DNA of 56,614 bases from NCBI GenBank assembly GCA_041178545.1, contig JBEGVB010000014.1:1-56614 (forward strand). Reading direction: 5' to 3'. The notes under the pieces were generated by a model. The model was not told the DNA's origin, searched no databases, and saw only the letters and a program-made list of their open reading frames with translations. A program made the position numbers and the translations under genes. Of this stretch, positions 36,895 through 46,860 are shown in pieces. Source of the DNA: JBEATZ01 sp041178545. GTDB lineage: Bacteria > Planctomycetota > UBA1135 > UBA2386. The number at the start of each line of letters is the position of its first letter. The stretch's first letter is position 1.

Positions 36895-37470
36895 TCAGGC
36901 GGTGGTGACGACCATCTCGGCGTCGATCTCCGACTGCACGAGGTTCTGGATCGCCATGAGCGTGCCGGCTGCCGAGCTCGGGCAGCTGCCGCATGCGCCC
37001 TGGTAGCGGATGTAGAGCGTCTTGCCCTCGAGGCCCATGACCTGCAGGCCGCCACCGTCGCCCGCGAGTGCCGGGCGGACACGGTCGTCGAGCAGCGCGT
37101 TGATGCGTCCCATCAGCTCCGGGTCGCCACCCTTCGGCAGCGTCGCGAGCGGGTCGTGAGCAGCCTCCTGCGTCGCTGCAGCCCCAGAGTCCTCGGAAGG
37201 GATGTGGCTCTCCAGCATCCGGGTGACCTGCTCGGCCACCATGCGCCAGTCCGCCGCCGCAGTCATGCTCACGGTGACGAAGTTGTCGCAGAAGAAGAGG
37301 GTCTCCACGCCGGGGATCGCAAACAGCCCCTGTGCGAGGACGTCGGTGCGGGCCTCCTCCGGCTTCGCGTAGCTGGTCGTCTGCCCTGGCTTGGCCAGGG
37401 GCCTGTCGACCAGGAACTTGAAGGCGTTGGGGTTGGGGGTGGGCTGGATGCTCTGGACCTTCATGGACAT
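36895..37470 (-). CDS. Nfu/NifU-type Fe-S cluster carrier protein
   Basis: Iron-sulphur scaffold or carrier of 191 aa. The N-terminal half (about 1-95, with QPTPNPNAFKFLVDRPL and GLFAIPGVETLFFCDNFVTV) is the Nfu N-terminal domain. The C-terminal half (about 115-190) is the NifU C-terminal domain with GACGSCPSSAAGT, Cys160 and Cys163 being the cluster ligands. The two domains are joined by a variable linker. ATG 37470 is taken as start; ATG 37464 is two codons later. Followed 7 nt later by the zinc-ribbon gene. Confidence 0.9.
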   Translation of the reverse strand: MSMKVQSIQPTPNPNAFKFLVDRPLAKPGQTTSYAKPEEARTDVLAQGLFAIPGVETLFFCDNFVTVSMTAAADWRMVAEQVTRMLESHIPSEDSGAAATQEAAHDPLATLPKGGDPELMGRINALLDDRVRPALAGDGGGLQVMGLEGKTLYIRYQGACGSCPSSAAGTLMAIQNLVQSEIDAEMVVTTA

Positions 37471-37541
37471 GGCGTGCTCAGGATAGCAGGACGCGTGCCT
37501 TGTCGGCCACGCGAGCCGGAAAGCAAGCGGGCGGACGGGAC

Positions 37542-40500
37542 TCACTGCAGCAAAGTGCGTCTCCCGTCGGTGGGTCCCGTGGTGAGGAACACGGGCTTCC
37601 ACAAGCCGCCTGCGCCGGCATGGTCGACGACGCGCAGCACGATGGTGTTGACCGCCCCGGGCACCAGTGCCGCTCCCACCGAGGCCTGCACCTGCTGGAG
37701 CCAGACCGTGGTGCGGGTTGCGGGGTCGCCGAACCGCGCCACCTCGCGCCCGTTGACCCAGAGGACCGCGCTGTCGTCGATGCCCTCGCACACGAGTTGC
37801 GCCTCGAGTCCGCGCCAGTCGGTCGGCACCACCACGTCCGTCCGGTACCAGGCGGTGCCGGTGAAGTGCCGCAGGTCCTCGGCCTGGTTCTCCCAGTGGC
37901 TGCCCGCCTTCAGCGTGCGCCACTCGGGCCCGTCCACCGGGGTCGCCGGGTCCATCCATCGGGCAGCCATGCCTGCATCGGCATCGTCGCGCCGGAAGGA
38001 CCAGGAGGGCAGCTCGATCTTCTTCTCCGTGAGCAGTGCCCGCACGGCAGCGACGGTGGCAGGTGCAAGCTCGCGCTGCGGCGCAGGCCCGGTCGCGAGG
38101 TGCTGCAGGCAGCGCGCCATGACGTGGCGGCCTGCATCGGTGTCGTGGTCGAGGCAGTTCGCGAGCAGGCGGCCCTTGCCCACGCGGGTGTCGAACAGGA
38201 ACAGGTGGCCGCGGACCTCGGCGAGGTCGTGCGTCTCCCAGAAGGCCAGCACGGGGTCGACCTGGTCCACCAGCTGGTCCCACGGCACCAGCCGCTCGCC
38301 GTCGAGGTCGAAGTGGAGGAGGTCCACGAGCATGTCGACGGGCAACACCGCGTGCAGCGGGTGTCTGGGCGCGAAGGGAGCGCCGCGCAGGTACCACATG
38401 CCGGCACTGCGCAGCGAGTGCCTGTTGCCGGTGACCTTGAGGTAGACGCGGCCTCCCGCCTCCAGGAAGTCGAGGGTCTCGAGGTCGAGCGCGTCGACCA
38501 CGCGCACCTCCGGCGGCACGGTCTCCGCCACCCTGGGCAGCAGCCAGAGGTCCCAGCTGTTCGTGCTGCGGTGCTGCCCCTGTGCCGCGGCAAGGGACGC
38601 CGTGACCCGTCTGCGTTCCGGCACCGTTCCGCACGGGGTCGAGGCGTGGGTCGCGAGCGGCGGCGAGACGGTGCCCGGCAGGACCTGCACTCGAGCCTCC
38701 GGCCCGAGGCCCTGCACGAACCCGTCGAGGACGCCGGGGCCGGAGTGCGCGACGCGCACGGCAACCTCGCCCTCGCCCCAGCGTTCGACGAAGGCCCGGC
38801 GGTCACCCGGGGTCTCGAGGCAGAGCATCGTGTCGCGGTGCCACTGCCAGTCCTCGGGGGCCCACTTGGCGCGGTCGAGGTCGTCGAACAGGCCCATCCT
38901 GCACTTGGTCACGTCGCGGGCGACGGACACCACGTACCCGGCCTCGGGGATCGTCCGGCGCAGCGTCTCCACCTGGTACTTGCGCATGTGCATCGCATGC
39001 CGGAGCGACAGGGGGTACAGGCTGTCGAGGGTGTCGGCACCGAACTGCCCGGTCACCCAGCCCTCGAACCGCCGCTGGTCGTCGAGGCAGAGGGGAGCCC
39101 ACCAACGTCGCTCGCCCTGGTGGCGTACGTCCCAGGCGGCGAGGTCGAACCACGTGTCGCCCGCCATGCACTCGCCGAGGAGCAAGGGCTTCACCCCGGC
39201 CTTGCGCTGGTGCTCCTGGAAGTCGGCAAGGCGGCGTGGCCACCAGCGGTTGTTGCCGTAGGGATGCTCGTCCCAGAAGTCGGTGACGCGCTGCCAGCCG
39301 ATCCACGAGGAGTCGTCGACGACGAGGGTGTCCGGCACCGACGCCTTGCAGGCTTCGAACAGCTCCTTGACGACGGCGAGGTCGGCACCGTGCCCGGTCT
39401 CGCAGGTGATGCTGCGGAAGGCGACCGATGGGTGGTTCCGGTCCAGGCGGAAGAACTCCTCGTACTCGCGGAGCAGTTCGTCGCGGTGGGCCTGGTCCAT
39501 GCGCGGGTGCCAGGTCGGGTACTCCTGCCACACCAGCATGCCGATCTCGTCGCACAGCTCGAGGAACCCGGGCGGCGGCACCCAGAGGCAGCACTTGACG
39601 AGGTTGAACCCGAGGCTGCGGAACTCCTCCAGCTGGCGCCGCCAGTGTGCCGTCTGCAGCGGCGGGGCGAGGTGGGGCGGCGAGTAGCCCCAGTGCAGCA
39701 CCCCGCGCACCTGGAGCGGCTGCTGGTTCCACAGCACGCGACTGCCGTCGGCGCGGAGGTCGCGGAAGCCGACGCGACGCTCGACGCGGTCCAGCTCGGA
39801 ACCGTCTGCCGCGAGCAAACGGATGCACACCGGGTGGAGCGAGGGGCTTGCGGGCGACCAGAGCCGCACCCCGCGGACCTGCAGCACGCTCTGCAACCGC
39901 TGGTCGGGAGGGAGCGCAAGGGTCTCGCGCACCAACGAACGAGCCCCGTCGTACAGGGTCAACTCCACGCGGTGGACCACAGGCCCGTTCGCGGGGCCGG
40001 CAAGGACCGGGAGCTCCACCTTGAGCGTCTGGTTGGCGAACCCGAACAGGAAGAGACCATCGCGGTCGACCACCGGCCCGCGGTCGACGGCAAGTGCCAC
40101 GGGCTGCCAGATGCCGCCGAAGTGCGGTTGCAGCTCGGGCAGGAAGCCTTGCGTGTTGTGGCCGACGCCCTCGTCGACGCGCACCACCAGCGTGTCCGTG
40201 CCGTCGAACCGGCACGCCTCGCCGATCTCGACGTGGAACGGGGTCCACCCGCCGGTGTGATCGCCCACGAGGTTGCCGTTGCAGAACACCTGCGCGTGCG
40301 TGGCCACCGCCCCGAAGTGCACGCGCACGCGGGAACCGCGGTCCATGGCCCCGAGCGGGAGCTTGCGGCGGTACCAGGCCACGCCGTCGAACGCGGTCCC
40401 GAGCACGTCCTCGAACGCACCGGGAACGGCCGCCGCCTGCTCCCAGCGCAGTGCGTCCACGGTCCCGCCCGTGGCGAGTTCCCACGTCCCGTCGAGCACC

Positions 40501-40571
40501 CGCCGCTCCTGCCCGCAGACGCTGGACCACGGGGCGAGGCAGGCGAGGGCTGCGGCAACAAGGCTTCGCAT
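37542..40571 (-). CDS. Exported glycoside hydrolase family 2-like protein with altered acid/base motif
   Basis: Exported protein of 1009 aa. Signal peptide 1-20. The GH2 order is visible: sugar-binding jelly roll (about 25-165, AWYRRKLPLGAMDRGSRVRV, FGGIWQPVAL), an immunoglobulin-like domain (about 170-270), and the TIM barrel (about 271-520). The nucleophile is probably Glu467 in PLLLGECMAG. The acid/base position is Glu391 in NHPSVAFRSITCE, where the clan's Trp and the invariant Asn before Glu are replaced by Arg and Cys. A C-terminal second jelly-roll (about 885-1000, GTAWYRTDVVVPTDW, LWVNGREVARFG) follows a 350-residue middle region. Starts 6 nt after a TAGGAG box. Beta-mannosidase or beta-galactosidase type activity is plausible but the motif change leaves it open. 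Confidence 0.82.
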   Translation of the reverse strand: MRSLVAAALACLAPWSSVCGQERRVLDGTWELATGGTVDALRWEQAAAVPGAFEDVLGTAFDGVAWYRRKLPLGAMDRGSRVRVHFGAVATHAQVFCNGNLVGDHTGGWTPFHVEIGEACRFDGTDTLVVRVDEGVGHNTQGFLPELQPHFGGIWQPVALAVDRGPVVDRDGLFLFGFANQTLKVELPVLAGPANGPVVHRVELTLYDGARSLVRETLALPPDQRLQSVLQVRGVRLWSPASPSLHPVCIRLLAADGSELDRVERRVGFRDLRADGSRVLWNQQPLQVRGVLHWGYSPPHLAPPLQTAHWRRQLEEFRSLGFNLVKCCLWVPPPGFLELCDEIGMLVWQEYPTWHPRMDQAHRDELLREYEEFFRLDRNHPSVAFRSITCETGHGADLAVVKELFEACKASVPDTLVVDDSSWIGWQRVTDFWDEHPYGNNRWWPRRLADFQEHQRKAGVKPLLLGECMAGDTWFDLAAWDVRHQGERRWWAPLCLDDQRRFEGWVTGQFGADTLDSLYPLSLRHAMHMRKYQVETLRRTIPEAGYVVSVARDVTKCRMGLFDDLDRAKWAPEDWQWHRDTMLCLETPGDRRAFVERWGEGEVAVRVAHSGPGVLDGFVQGLGPEARVQVLPGTVSPPLATHASTPCGTVPERRRVTASLAAAQGQHRSTNSWDLWLLPRVAETVPPEVRVVDALDLETLDFLEAGGRVYLKVTGNRHSLRSAGMWYLRGAPFAPRHPLHAVLPVDMLVDLLHFDLDGERLVPWDQLVDQVDPVLAFWETHDLAEVRGHLFLFDTRVGKGRLLANCLDHDTDAGRHVMARCLQHLATGPAPQRELAPATVAAVRALLTEKKIELPSWSFRRDDADAGMAARWMDPATPVDGPEWRTLKAGSHWENQAEDLRHFTGTAWYRTDVVVPTDWRGLEAQLVCEGIDDSAVLWVNGREVARFGDPATRTTVWLQQVQASVGAALVPGAVNTIVLRVVDHAGAGGLWKPVFLTTGPTDGRRTLLQ

Positions 40572-40643
40572 GCCGCACTCCTACCGGATCCGTGACCTGC
40601 GCTCCACCCGCAGACCACCCATGCGCCGCAGGTCCACGCACCG

Positions 40644-40649
40644 TAGAGT
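40644..40649 (+). promoter_or_regulatory. -10 box of the membrane-anchored protease gene
   Basis: TAGAGT, 6 nt before ATG 40656. The divergent GH2 gene has TAGGAG 6 nt before its ATG, so both genes in this 84-bp gap show the leaderless arrangement. No strong -35 on this strand. Confidence 0.4.
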
Positions 40650-40655
40650 GGGGCC

Positions 40656-41765
40656 ATGGCAGCACTCGGACCAAGGCTCTGGTGGCTCGCACCTGCGTGC
40701 CTCGTGGCCGGGGTGCTGCTCGGGCACTGGTGGGGCAGCCGCGTCCCAGTCGCGCCCGTGTGGTCCGGGCCTGCGGGCCCGACCCAGCCACTGGCGCAGC
40801 TCCCGAGCCTCGCACCTGCGGTGGAGAAGGTTGCTCGCGGCGTGTGCGGGATCCGGTCGTGGTTCCCGGCCACCGGCCAGCCCGACGACCCGGAGTCGCG
40901 CCAACGCAGCGCACGCAACGGGTCGGGTTTCGTCATCGCCACCGAGCCCACCCTCCTTGTGGTGACCAGCAGGCACGTGGTCGCGGGTGCAGACGAGGTG
41001 GTGCTGCAGTTCCCCGACGCACGACCCGTCCGTGCCGACCCGGCCGGCGAGGACGCCTTCACCGACCTGGCCGTGCTGCGCGCCCGCGAACCGGTGCCGG
41101 GGTCCCTCGCACTCGAACTGGGGCGCAGCGAGGACCTGCGCGCGGGGGACTGGATCTTCACCCTCGGCAACCAGTTCGGCCTGCGGCAGACGGTCACCAC
41201 GGGCGTGGTGAGCCACGTGGGTCGCCGCATCCCCAGCTACGAGATGCGGACCTCCAACTACTTCCTGCAGTTCAGCGCCCCCGTGAACCCAGGCAGCTCG
41301 GGCAGCCCGGTGCTGGACCTCGGCGGCAGGGTGGTGGGGGTGACCACGCAGGCAGCCGAGGCCGCACAGGGCATCTCCTTCGCCATCCCGAGCCGGACCC
41401 TGAAGTGGGTGCTCGACCGGGTCCACGAGTCGCCCGACGGCAGGGTGCACCGCGCCTACGTGGGCATCAGCATGGAGACCGGACGTGCCATGGCCGAGGA
41501 CGGGTTGGAGCGGGCGGGTGCGACGGTCACCCGGGTGGCCAGCGGGGAACCCGCGGAACGGGCCGGCCTGCAGGCCGGGGACCTGGTGTGGCAGGCAGAC
41601 GACCAGCCGATCGTCGACGCAGGCGACCTCCACGAGTACATCACACGCAGCAGGCCGGGCGCACCGGTGCGGTTCCACGTGATCCGCAAGGGTGCCCGAC
41701 TCGCACCCATCGACGTCGTGCTGAGGGAACTCGGCACCCAGCCCGGGGAGAACCGCAACCCATGA
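40656..41765 (+). CDS. Membrane-anchored trypsin-like serine protease with one PDZ domain (DegS-like)
   Basis: Protease of 369 aa anchored by one N-terminal segment (WWLAPACLVAGVLLGHWWG, 9-27). The triad is His107 (VTSRHVV), Asp137 (DAFTDLAVL) and Ser215. Around the serine the motif is NPGSSGSPVLD instead of the usual GNSGGP. A single PDZ domain covers about 255-365 (VTRVASGEPAERAGLQAGDLVW). The one-TM, one-PDZ design is that of DegS. Its stop overlaps the next gene's start (ATGA), tying it to the DHp-like and Pho genes. It could act in envelope signalling upstream of that operon (inference). Confidence 0.85.
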   Translation: MAALGPRLWWLAPACLVAGVLLGHWWGSRVPVAPVWSGPAGPTQPLAQLPSLAPAVEKVARGVCGIRSWFPATGQPDDPESRQRSARNGSGFVIATEPTLLVVTSRHVVAGADEVVLQFPDARPVRADPAGEDAFTDLAVLRAREPVPGSLALELGRSEDLRAGDWIFTLGNQFGLRQTVTTGVVSHVGRRIPSYEMRTSNYFLQFSAPVNPGSSGSPVLDLGGRVVGVTTQAAEAAQGISFAIPSRTLKWVLDRVHESPDGRVHRAYVGISMETGRAMAEDGLERAGATVTRVASGEPAERAGLQAGDLVWQADDQPIVDAGDLHEYITRSRPGAPVRFHVIRKGARLAPIDVVLRELGTQPGENRNP

Positions 41766-42490
41766 GCCACCCAACCAAGGACGGCGCGAACCACGGCCGG
41801 AGCGAGACCCTCGGCTTCGTCGCGCCCGGCCTCGCACACCAGCTCGGCAACGCTCTCTTCGCGGTGCAGGGACACGCGGCCCTGTTGCGGTCGCAGGAAC
41901 CCGAGTTCCTCCGCGAGCGCAACGGCATGCTGGCTGCCGTGGAGCGCGCCGAGCACGTGCTGCAGGTGCTGCAGTTCCTCGTCGGGCTCGAGGGACGTGG
42001 GCCGGTGCAGCCGGGGATCCTCCTGCACCGCCTTGCCGAGATGCTGCGCGTGTCGGTGCGCGAGGCGAGTCTCTGCCTCGAGCTGGGCCACGGGTCGCGC
42101 GAGACCCCGCGCCCGGTTGCACCGGCCTCCTTCTGCCGCGGCGTGCTCGCCGCGGTGCGCCAGCTCACCGCAGCCGTGCGCAGCGCCGGTGCAGGCACGC
42201 TGCGCCTCGACCTGACGAGCCAGCACGCGGGCGCGGTCTGCGTGCAGGTGGAGTGGCACCCGCCCAAGGGAGCCCTGCCCTTCCCCGTCGACATCGCCAA
42301 CTGCGCGCTCGCGGTCCAGCGCGAACTTGCAGCCGAGTTCCCGGGCATGCCGGTCCCGGTCAAGGTCGGGCTGGCCTCCGTGCCAAGGGGAGCAGGACTG
42401 CTGCTGACGGTCCCGACCGTGGGGTCGACACCGCTGCCCCTGACCCAACCTTCCGACGATCTTCACGGTTCCTTGACGGAGCACTCCTAG
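41762..42490 (+). CDS. Lone histidine-kinase DHp-like protein without visible ATPase motifs
   Basis: Soluble protein of 242 aa. The start overlaps the protease stop (ATGA). Residues 18-42 read GFVAPGLAHQLGNALFAVQG, resembling the H-box of sensor kinases (H-x-L-x-N, His26), followed by helical dimerisation-like sequence (ERAEHVLQVLQFLVGLEG). The remaining 150 residues sit where an HATPase_c domain would be, but I cannot find N, G1 or G2 boxes. It lies 38 bp before phoB. It may be a phosphotransfer or dimerisation partner, or a degenerate kinase. Function is unknown. Confidence 0.6.
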   Translation: MSHPTKDGANHGRSETLGFVAPGLAHQLGNALFAVQGHAALLRSQEPEFLRERNGMLAAVERAEHVLQVLQFLVGLEGRGPVQPGILLHRLAEMLRVSVREASLCLELGHGSRETPRPVAPASFCRGVLAAVRQLTAAVRSAGAGTLRLDLTSQHAGAVCVQVEWHPPKGALPFPVDIANCALAVQRELAAEFPGMPVPVKVGLASVPRGAGLLLTVPTVGSTPLPLTQPSDDLHGSLTEHS

Positions 42491-42528
42491 CGTCTGCGCC
42501 GCAATCGAGGCACCGACGAGGTCGAACC

Positions 42529-43227
42529 GTGGCAAAACCCAAGATCCTGGTCATCGAGGACGAACCCGACATTCTCGAGGTCATCCAGTACAACCTCGAA
42601 CGCGAGGGGGCCAAGGTGATCACCTGCAGGAACGGCGAGCAGGGCCTGAGCCGGATCCGCACGGACAACCCCGACCTCGTGGTCCTCGACCTGATGCTGC
42701 CCGGCATGGACGGCGTCGAGGTGTGCAGGCAGGTGAAGGCAGACCCGGTGACCCGGGACATCCCGGTGATCATGGTCACGGCCAAGGGCGAGGAGTCCGA
42801 CGTGGTCCTGGGCCTCGGCATCGGCGCGGACGACTACATCACCAAGCCGTTCAGCCCCAAGGAACTGGTTGCGCGGGTGAAGGTCGTGATGCGGCGCGGA
42901 CCGCTGCGGGACGCAGGCGGCCAGTCGGAGCAGGTCGCGCGCGGACCCCTCTCGCTCGACATGGGCAGGCACGAGGCAAGGCTCGACGGCCAGTTGCTCA
43001 CGCTCACCCCGACGGAGATGCGGCTCCTCTTCTTCCTTGCATCACACCCCGGACGTGTGTTCCCGCGCGCCCACCTGCTGAGCCGCGTGATCGGCGAGGA
43101 CGCACTGGTGACCGACCGCAACATCGACGTCCACGTGCGCTCGCTGCGACAGAAGCTGGGCGACCACGCAGCACTCATCGAGACCGTGCGAGGCGTGGGT
43201 TACCGCTTCGCTGACGTCGGCAGATGA
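42529..43227 (+). CDS. phoB: PhoB-type response regulator
   Basis: OmpR/PhoB-family response regulator of 232 aa. The receiver domain (1-120) has acidic DE pair (IEDEPD), phospho-acceptor Asp54 (LVVLDLMLPG), Thr/Ala switch region (MVTAKGEESD) and Lys (ITKPFSP). The winged-helix DNA-binding domain (about 140-230) has LTPTEMRLLFFLASHPGRVF and DVHVRSLRQKLG. The start is GTG 42529 with GAGG about 10 nt upstream; upstream in-frame codons have no homology. The stop overlaps phoR (ATGA) and phoU follows, so the phosphate-response assignment rests on synteny. Confidence 0.9.
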   Translation: MAKPKILVIEDEPDILEVIQYNLEREGAKVITCRNGEQGLSRIRTDNPDLVVLDLMLPGMDGVEVCRQVKADPVTRDIPVIMVTAKGEESDVVLGLGIGADDYITKPFSPKELVARVKVVMRRGPLRDAGGQSEQVARGPLSLDMGRHEARLDGQLLTLTPTEMRLLFFLASHPGRVFPRAHLLSRVIGEDALVTDRNIDVHVRSLRQKLGDHAALIETVRGVGYRFADVGR

Positions 43228-44504
43228 TTCAGCACGCCGGATGGCAGCGGGGCACGGGGTTCGTGTTGGCCGGCGCGGGCCTGGCCCTGGCGTTCGTGGA
43301 CCCGACCGTGGCTGTCATCGTGCTGGCCTCAGCCTGCATGTTGCTCCTCGCCGACGGCCGGGCCGTGCGCAGGAGTGCCGTGGAGGCCGCAGCTGCGGCA
43401 GCGGCGAGGACCGCTGTCGCCGAGGACCGTCAGCGCCTCGTCGAGTTGCAACGCGAACTGCTCGGCTCGGTGGCCGAGGGCATCGTGGCCACCGACAGCG
43501 CAGGGCGCATCGCCCACGCCAACGAGGTGCTGCCGGGACTGTTGCACCATCGCCCCACCGGCAACGTGGGGCGCAGCATCGAGGAAGCGGTCGCCATCCC
43601 GCAGCTCGCCGAGGCCATCCGCACCTGCCTCGCCAACGGCCGGGCCGTTGAGCTCGAGATCGTGGGCGACCACAAGGAGGTGCCCCGCGTGCTCGAGGTC
43701 CGGGTCTCGCCCATGGTGCGTCCGGACGGCACACGCGGTGCGCTCGCCCTCGTCCACGACCGCAGCCGCCTGCGGCAGCTGGAGTCCTACCGCCGCGACT
43801 TCGTGGCCAACGTCTCCCACGAGCTCAAGACGCCGCTTGCCGCGATCCAGGGCTTCGTGGAGACCCTGCTGGACGACCCGGAAGTGCCCGCACCCACCCG
43901 GCAGCGGTTCCTTGAGCGCATCAGCCGGCAGTCCCAACGGCTGGCGAACCTGGTGGGTGACCTGCTGACCCTGTCCCGGCTCGACGAGGAGCGCGGACTC
44001 GCGGTGGGGGCCGAACCCTGCGACCTCGTGCACGTGGTGAAGGAGTGCATGCGCGACCTGAGGCCGCTCGCCGAGCGCAAGAACCTCGTGCTCGAGGCCT
44101 CCCTGCAACCGGAGCGGGTCTGGGTGCGTGCAGAGCCCGAGGCCCTGCGGCAGGTGGTGGGCAACCTGGTGGACAACGCCATCAAGTACACCCCCGAGGG
44201 CGGACGCATCTGCGTCCGTGCCCGCACCCCGGACCAGCGGGCCATCCTCGAGGTGGAGGACACGGGCATCGGCCTCACCCCCGAGGACCAGGAGCGCGTC
44301 TTCGAACGCTTCTACCGGGTCGACAAGGCCCGATCCAACGAGCTGGGCAGCACCGGGCTGGGCCTCTCCATCGTCAAGAACACCGTACTCAACCTCGGCG
44401 GCAACGTGGGCGTACAGAGCGTCCTCGGCCAGGGCAGCACCTTCTGGGTCGCCTTCCCGCTTGCAGGCGCGCCGGAGAACCGTCTGATCGGAACGGGAAC
44501 ATGA
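43224..44504 (+). CDS. phoR: PhoR-type sensor histidine kinase
   Basis: Membrane sensor kinase of 426 aa. Two closely spaced hydrophobic stretches at 12-43 form a short hairpin with almost no periplasmic loop, typical of PhoR. A PAS domain (about 75-185, ELLGSVAEGIVATDSAGRIA) precedes the HisKA domain with His199 (FVANVSHELKTPLAAIQGF). The HATPase domain has N box VVGNLVDNAIKYTP, G1 VEDTGIGL and G2 GSTGLGLSIVKN, all intact. Overlaps phoB upstream and phoU downstream by ATGA. Lacks a large sensor domain, so it probably relies on PhoU and a Pst transporter encoded elsewhere. Confidence 0.9.
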   Translation: MIQHAGWQRGTGFVLAGAGLALAFVDPTVAVIVLASACMLLLADGRAVRRSAVEAAAAAAARTAVAEDRQRLVELQRELLGSVAEGIVATDSAGRIAHANEVLPGLLHHRPTGNVGRSIEEAVAIPQLAEAIRTCLANGRAVELEIVGDHKEVPRVLEVRVSPMVRPDGTRGALALVHDRSRLRQLESYRRDFVANVSHELKTPLAAIQGFVETLLDDPEVPAPTRQRFLERISRQSQRLANLVGDLLTLSRLDEERGLAVGAEPCDLVHVVKECMRDLRPLAERKNLVLEASLQPERVWVRAEPEALRQVVGNLVDNAIKYTPEGGRICVRARTPDQRAILEVEDTGIGLTPEDQERVFERFYRVDKARSNELGSTGLGLSIVKNTVLNLGGNVGVQSVLGQGSTFWVAFPLAGAPENRLIGTGT

Positions 44505-45175
44505 GCACACACCTTCACCGCGACCTCGGCATGTTGCGCCAGCGCCTGTTGCGCCTCGGCGACCAAGTGGAGAACTCCATCCGCGAGGCAACGGACGCAT
44601 TCCTCGTCCGCGACGCCGAACGGGCCAAGAAGGTCATCATGGGCGACGTGCCCATCGACGCCGAGGAGGTCCGGCTCGAGGAGGAGTGCCTCAAGGTCCT
44701 CGCCCTGCACCACCCCGTGGCCGCGGACCTGCGGTTCGTGGTGGCCGCGCTCAAGGTCAACAACGACCTCGAGCGCATGGGCGACGCCGCCGCGAACATC
44801 GGCGAGCGCGCGCTCAAGTTCGTCGAGTTCGCGAAGCACCCGGTGCCCGTGGAGATCAACCAGATGGTCACCAGTGCGAGGGGCATGACGCACAAGGCTC
44901 TCGAGTCCCTGCTGCAGCAGGACATCGCGACGGCGCGGCAGGTGCTGGCCGAGGACGATGCCGTCGACGTGGCGCTGCGGAAGGTCTTCGACCTCGTGAT
45001 CCACGCCATGCGCGAGGACCCGGGCTGCATCGAGCCGAGCCTGCTGGTGCTGTCGGTCGCACGGCAGCTCGAGCGCATCGCCGACCTCGCCACCAACATC
45101 GCCGAGGACGTCATCTTCCTCGAGCAGGGCGAGATCGTTCGGCACCGCCTCTCGCGCCTGCAGCTGCTGCGCTGA
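44501..45175 (+). CDS. phoU: Phosphate transport/regulation protein PhoU
   Basis: All-helical regulator of 224 aa that links the Pst transporter to PhoR. It consists of two PhoU repeats. The metal-binding patterns are visible as VNNDLERMGDAAANIGERAL (first repeat) and ARQLERIADLATNIAEDVIF (second repeat), each E/D-x-x-x-D. The start overlaps the phoR stop (ATGA). Converges on thiC with 8 bp between stops. No pstSCAB genes are in the window. Confidence 0.95.
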   Translation: MSTHLHRDLGMLRQRLLRLGDQVENSIREATDAFLVRDAERAKKVIMGDVPIDAEEVRLEEECLKVLALHHPVAADLRFVVAALKVNNDLERMGDAAANIGERALKFVEFAKHPVPVEINQMVTSARGMTHKALESLLQQDIATARQVLAEDDAVDVALRKVFDLVIHAMREDPGCIEPSLLVLSVARQLERIADLATNIAEDVIFLEQGEIVRHRLSRLQLLR

Positions 45176-45183
45176 GCCGGGCC

Positions 45184-46773
<1,590 letters not shown>

Positions 46774-46777
46774 GGTG

Positions 46778-46855
46778 CTTTCCTACGCCGGTGCGAACCG
46801 GATCAGGTTCAAGGGGTGCATCTCAGCCTGCCCAGCAGGCGCCCCCAGCAGAGGG
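46778..46855 (-). promoter_or_regulatory. TPP riboswitch (THI element) controlling thiC
   Basis: On the minus strand the core CTGAGA (46826-46821), ACCCCTTGAACCTGATC and the 3' CGGCGTAGGAAAG match the TPP aptamer consensus. P1 pairs CCTCTGC (46854-46848) with GCGTAGG (46788-46782). The GGA of the Shine-Dalgarno AGGAAAG, 7 nt before the thiC ATG, lies in or next to the 3' strand of P1. This implies direct translational control without a separate expression platform. Confidence 0.93.
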
Positions 46856-46860
46856 CGAGC

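Noticed and set aside
37500..40595. 1031-codon plus-strand frame opposite the GH2 gene
   Set aside because: The minus-strand frame has a signal peptide and clear GH2 motifs. The plus frame is its mirror and overlaps the nfu gene start region.
42440..42500. Possible Pho box before phoB (TTCACGGTTCCTTGACGG)
   Set aside because: It resembles a direct repeat only loosely, lies inside the end of the upstream coding sequence, and the planctomycete PhoB site is not known to me.
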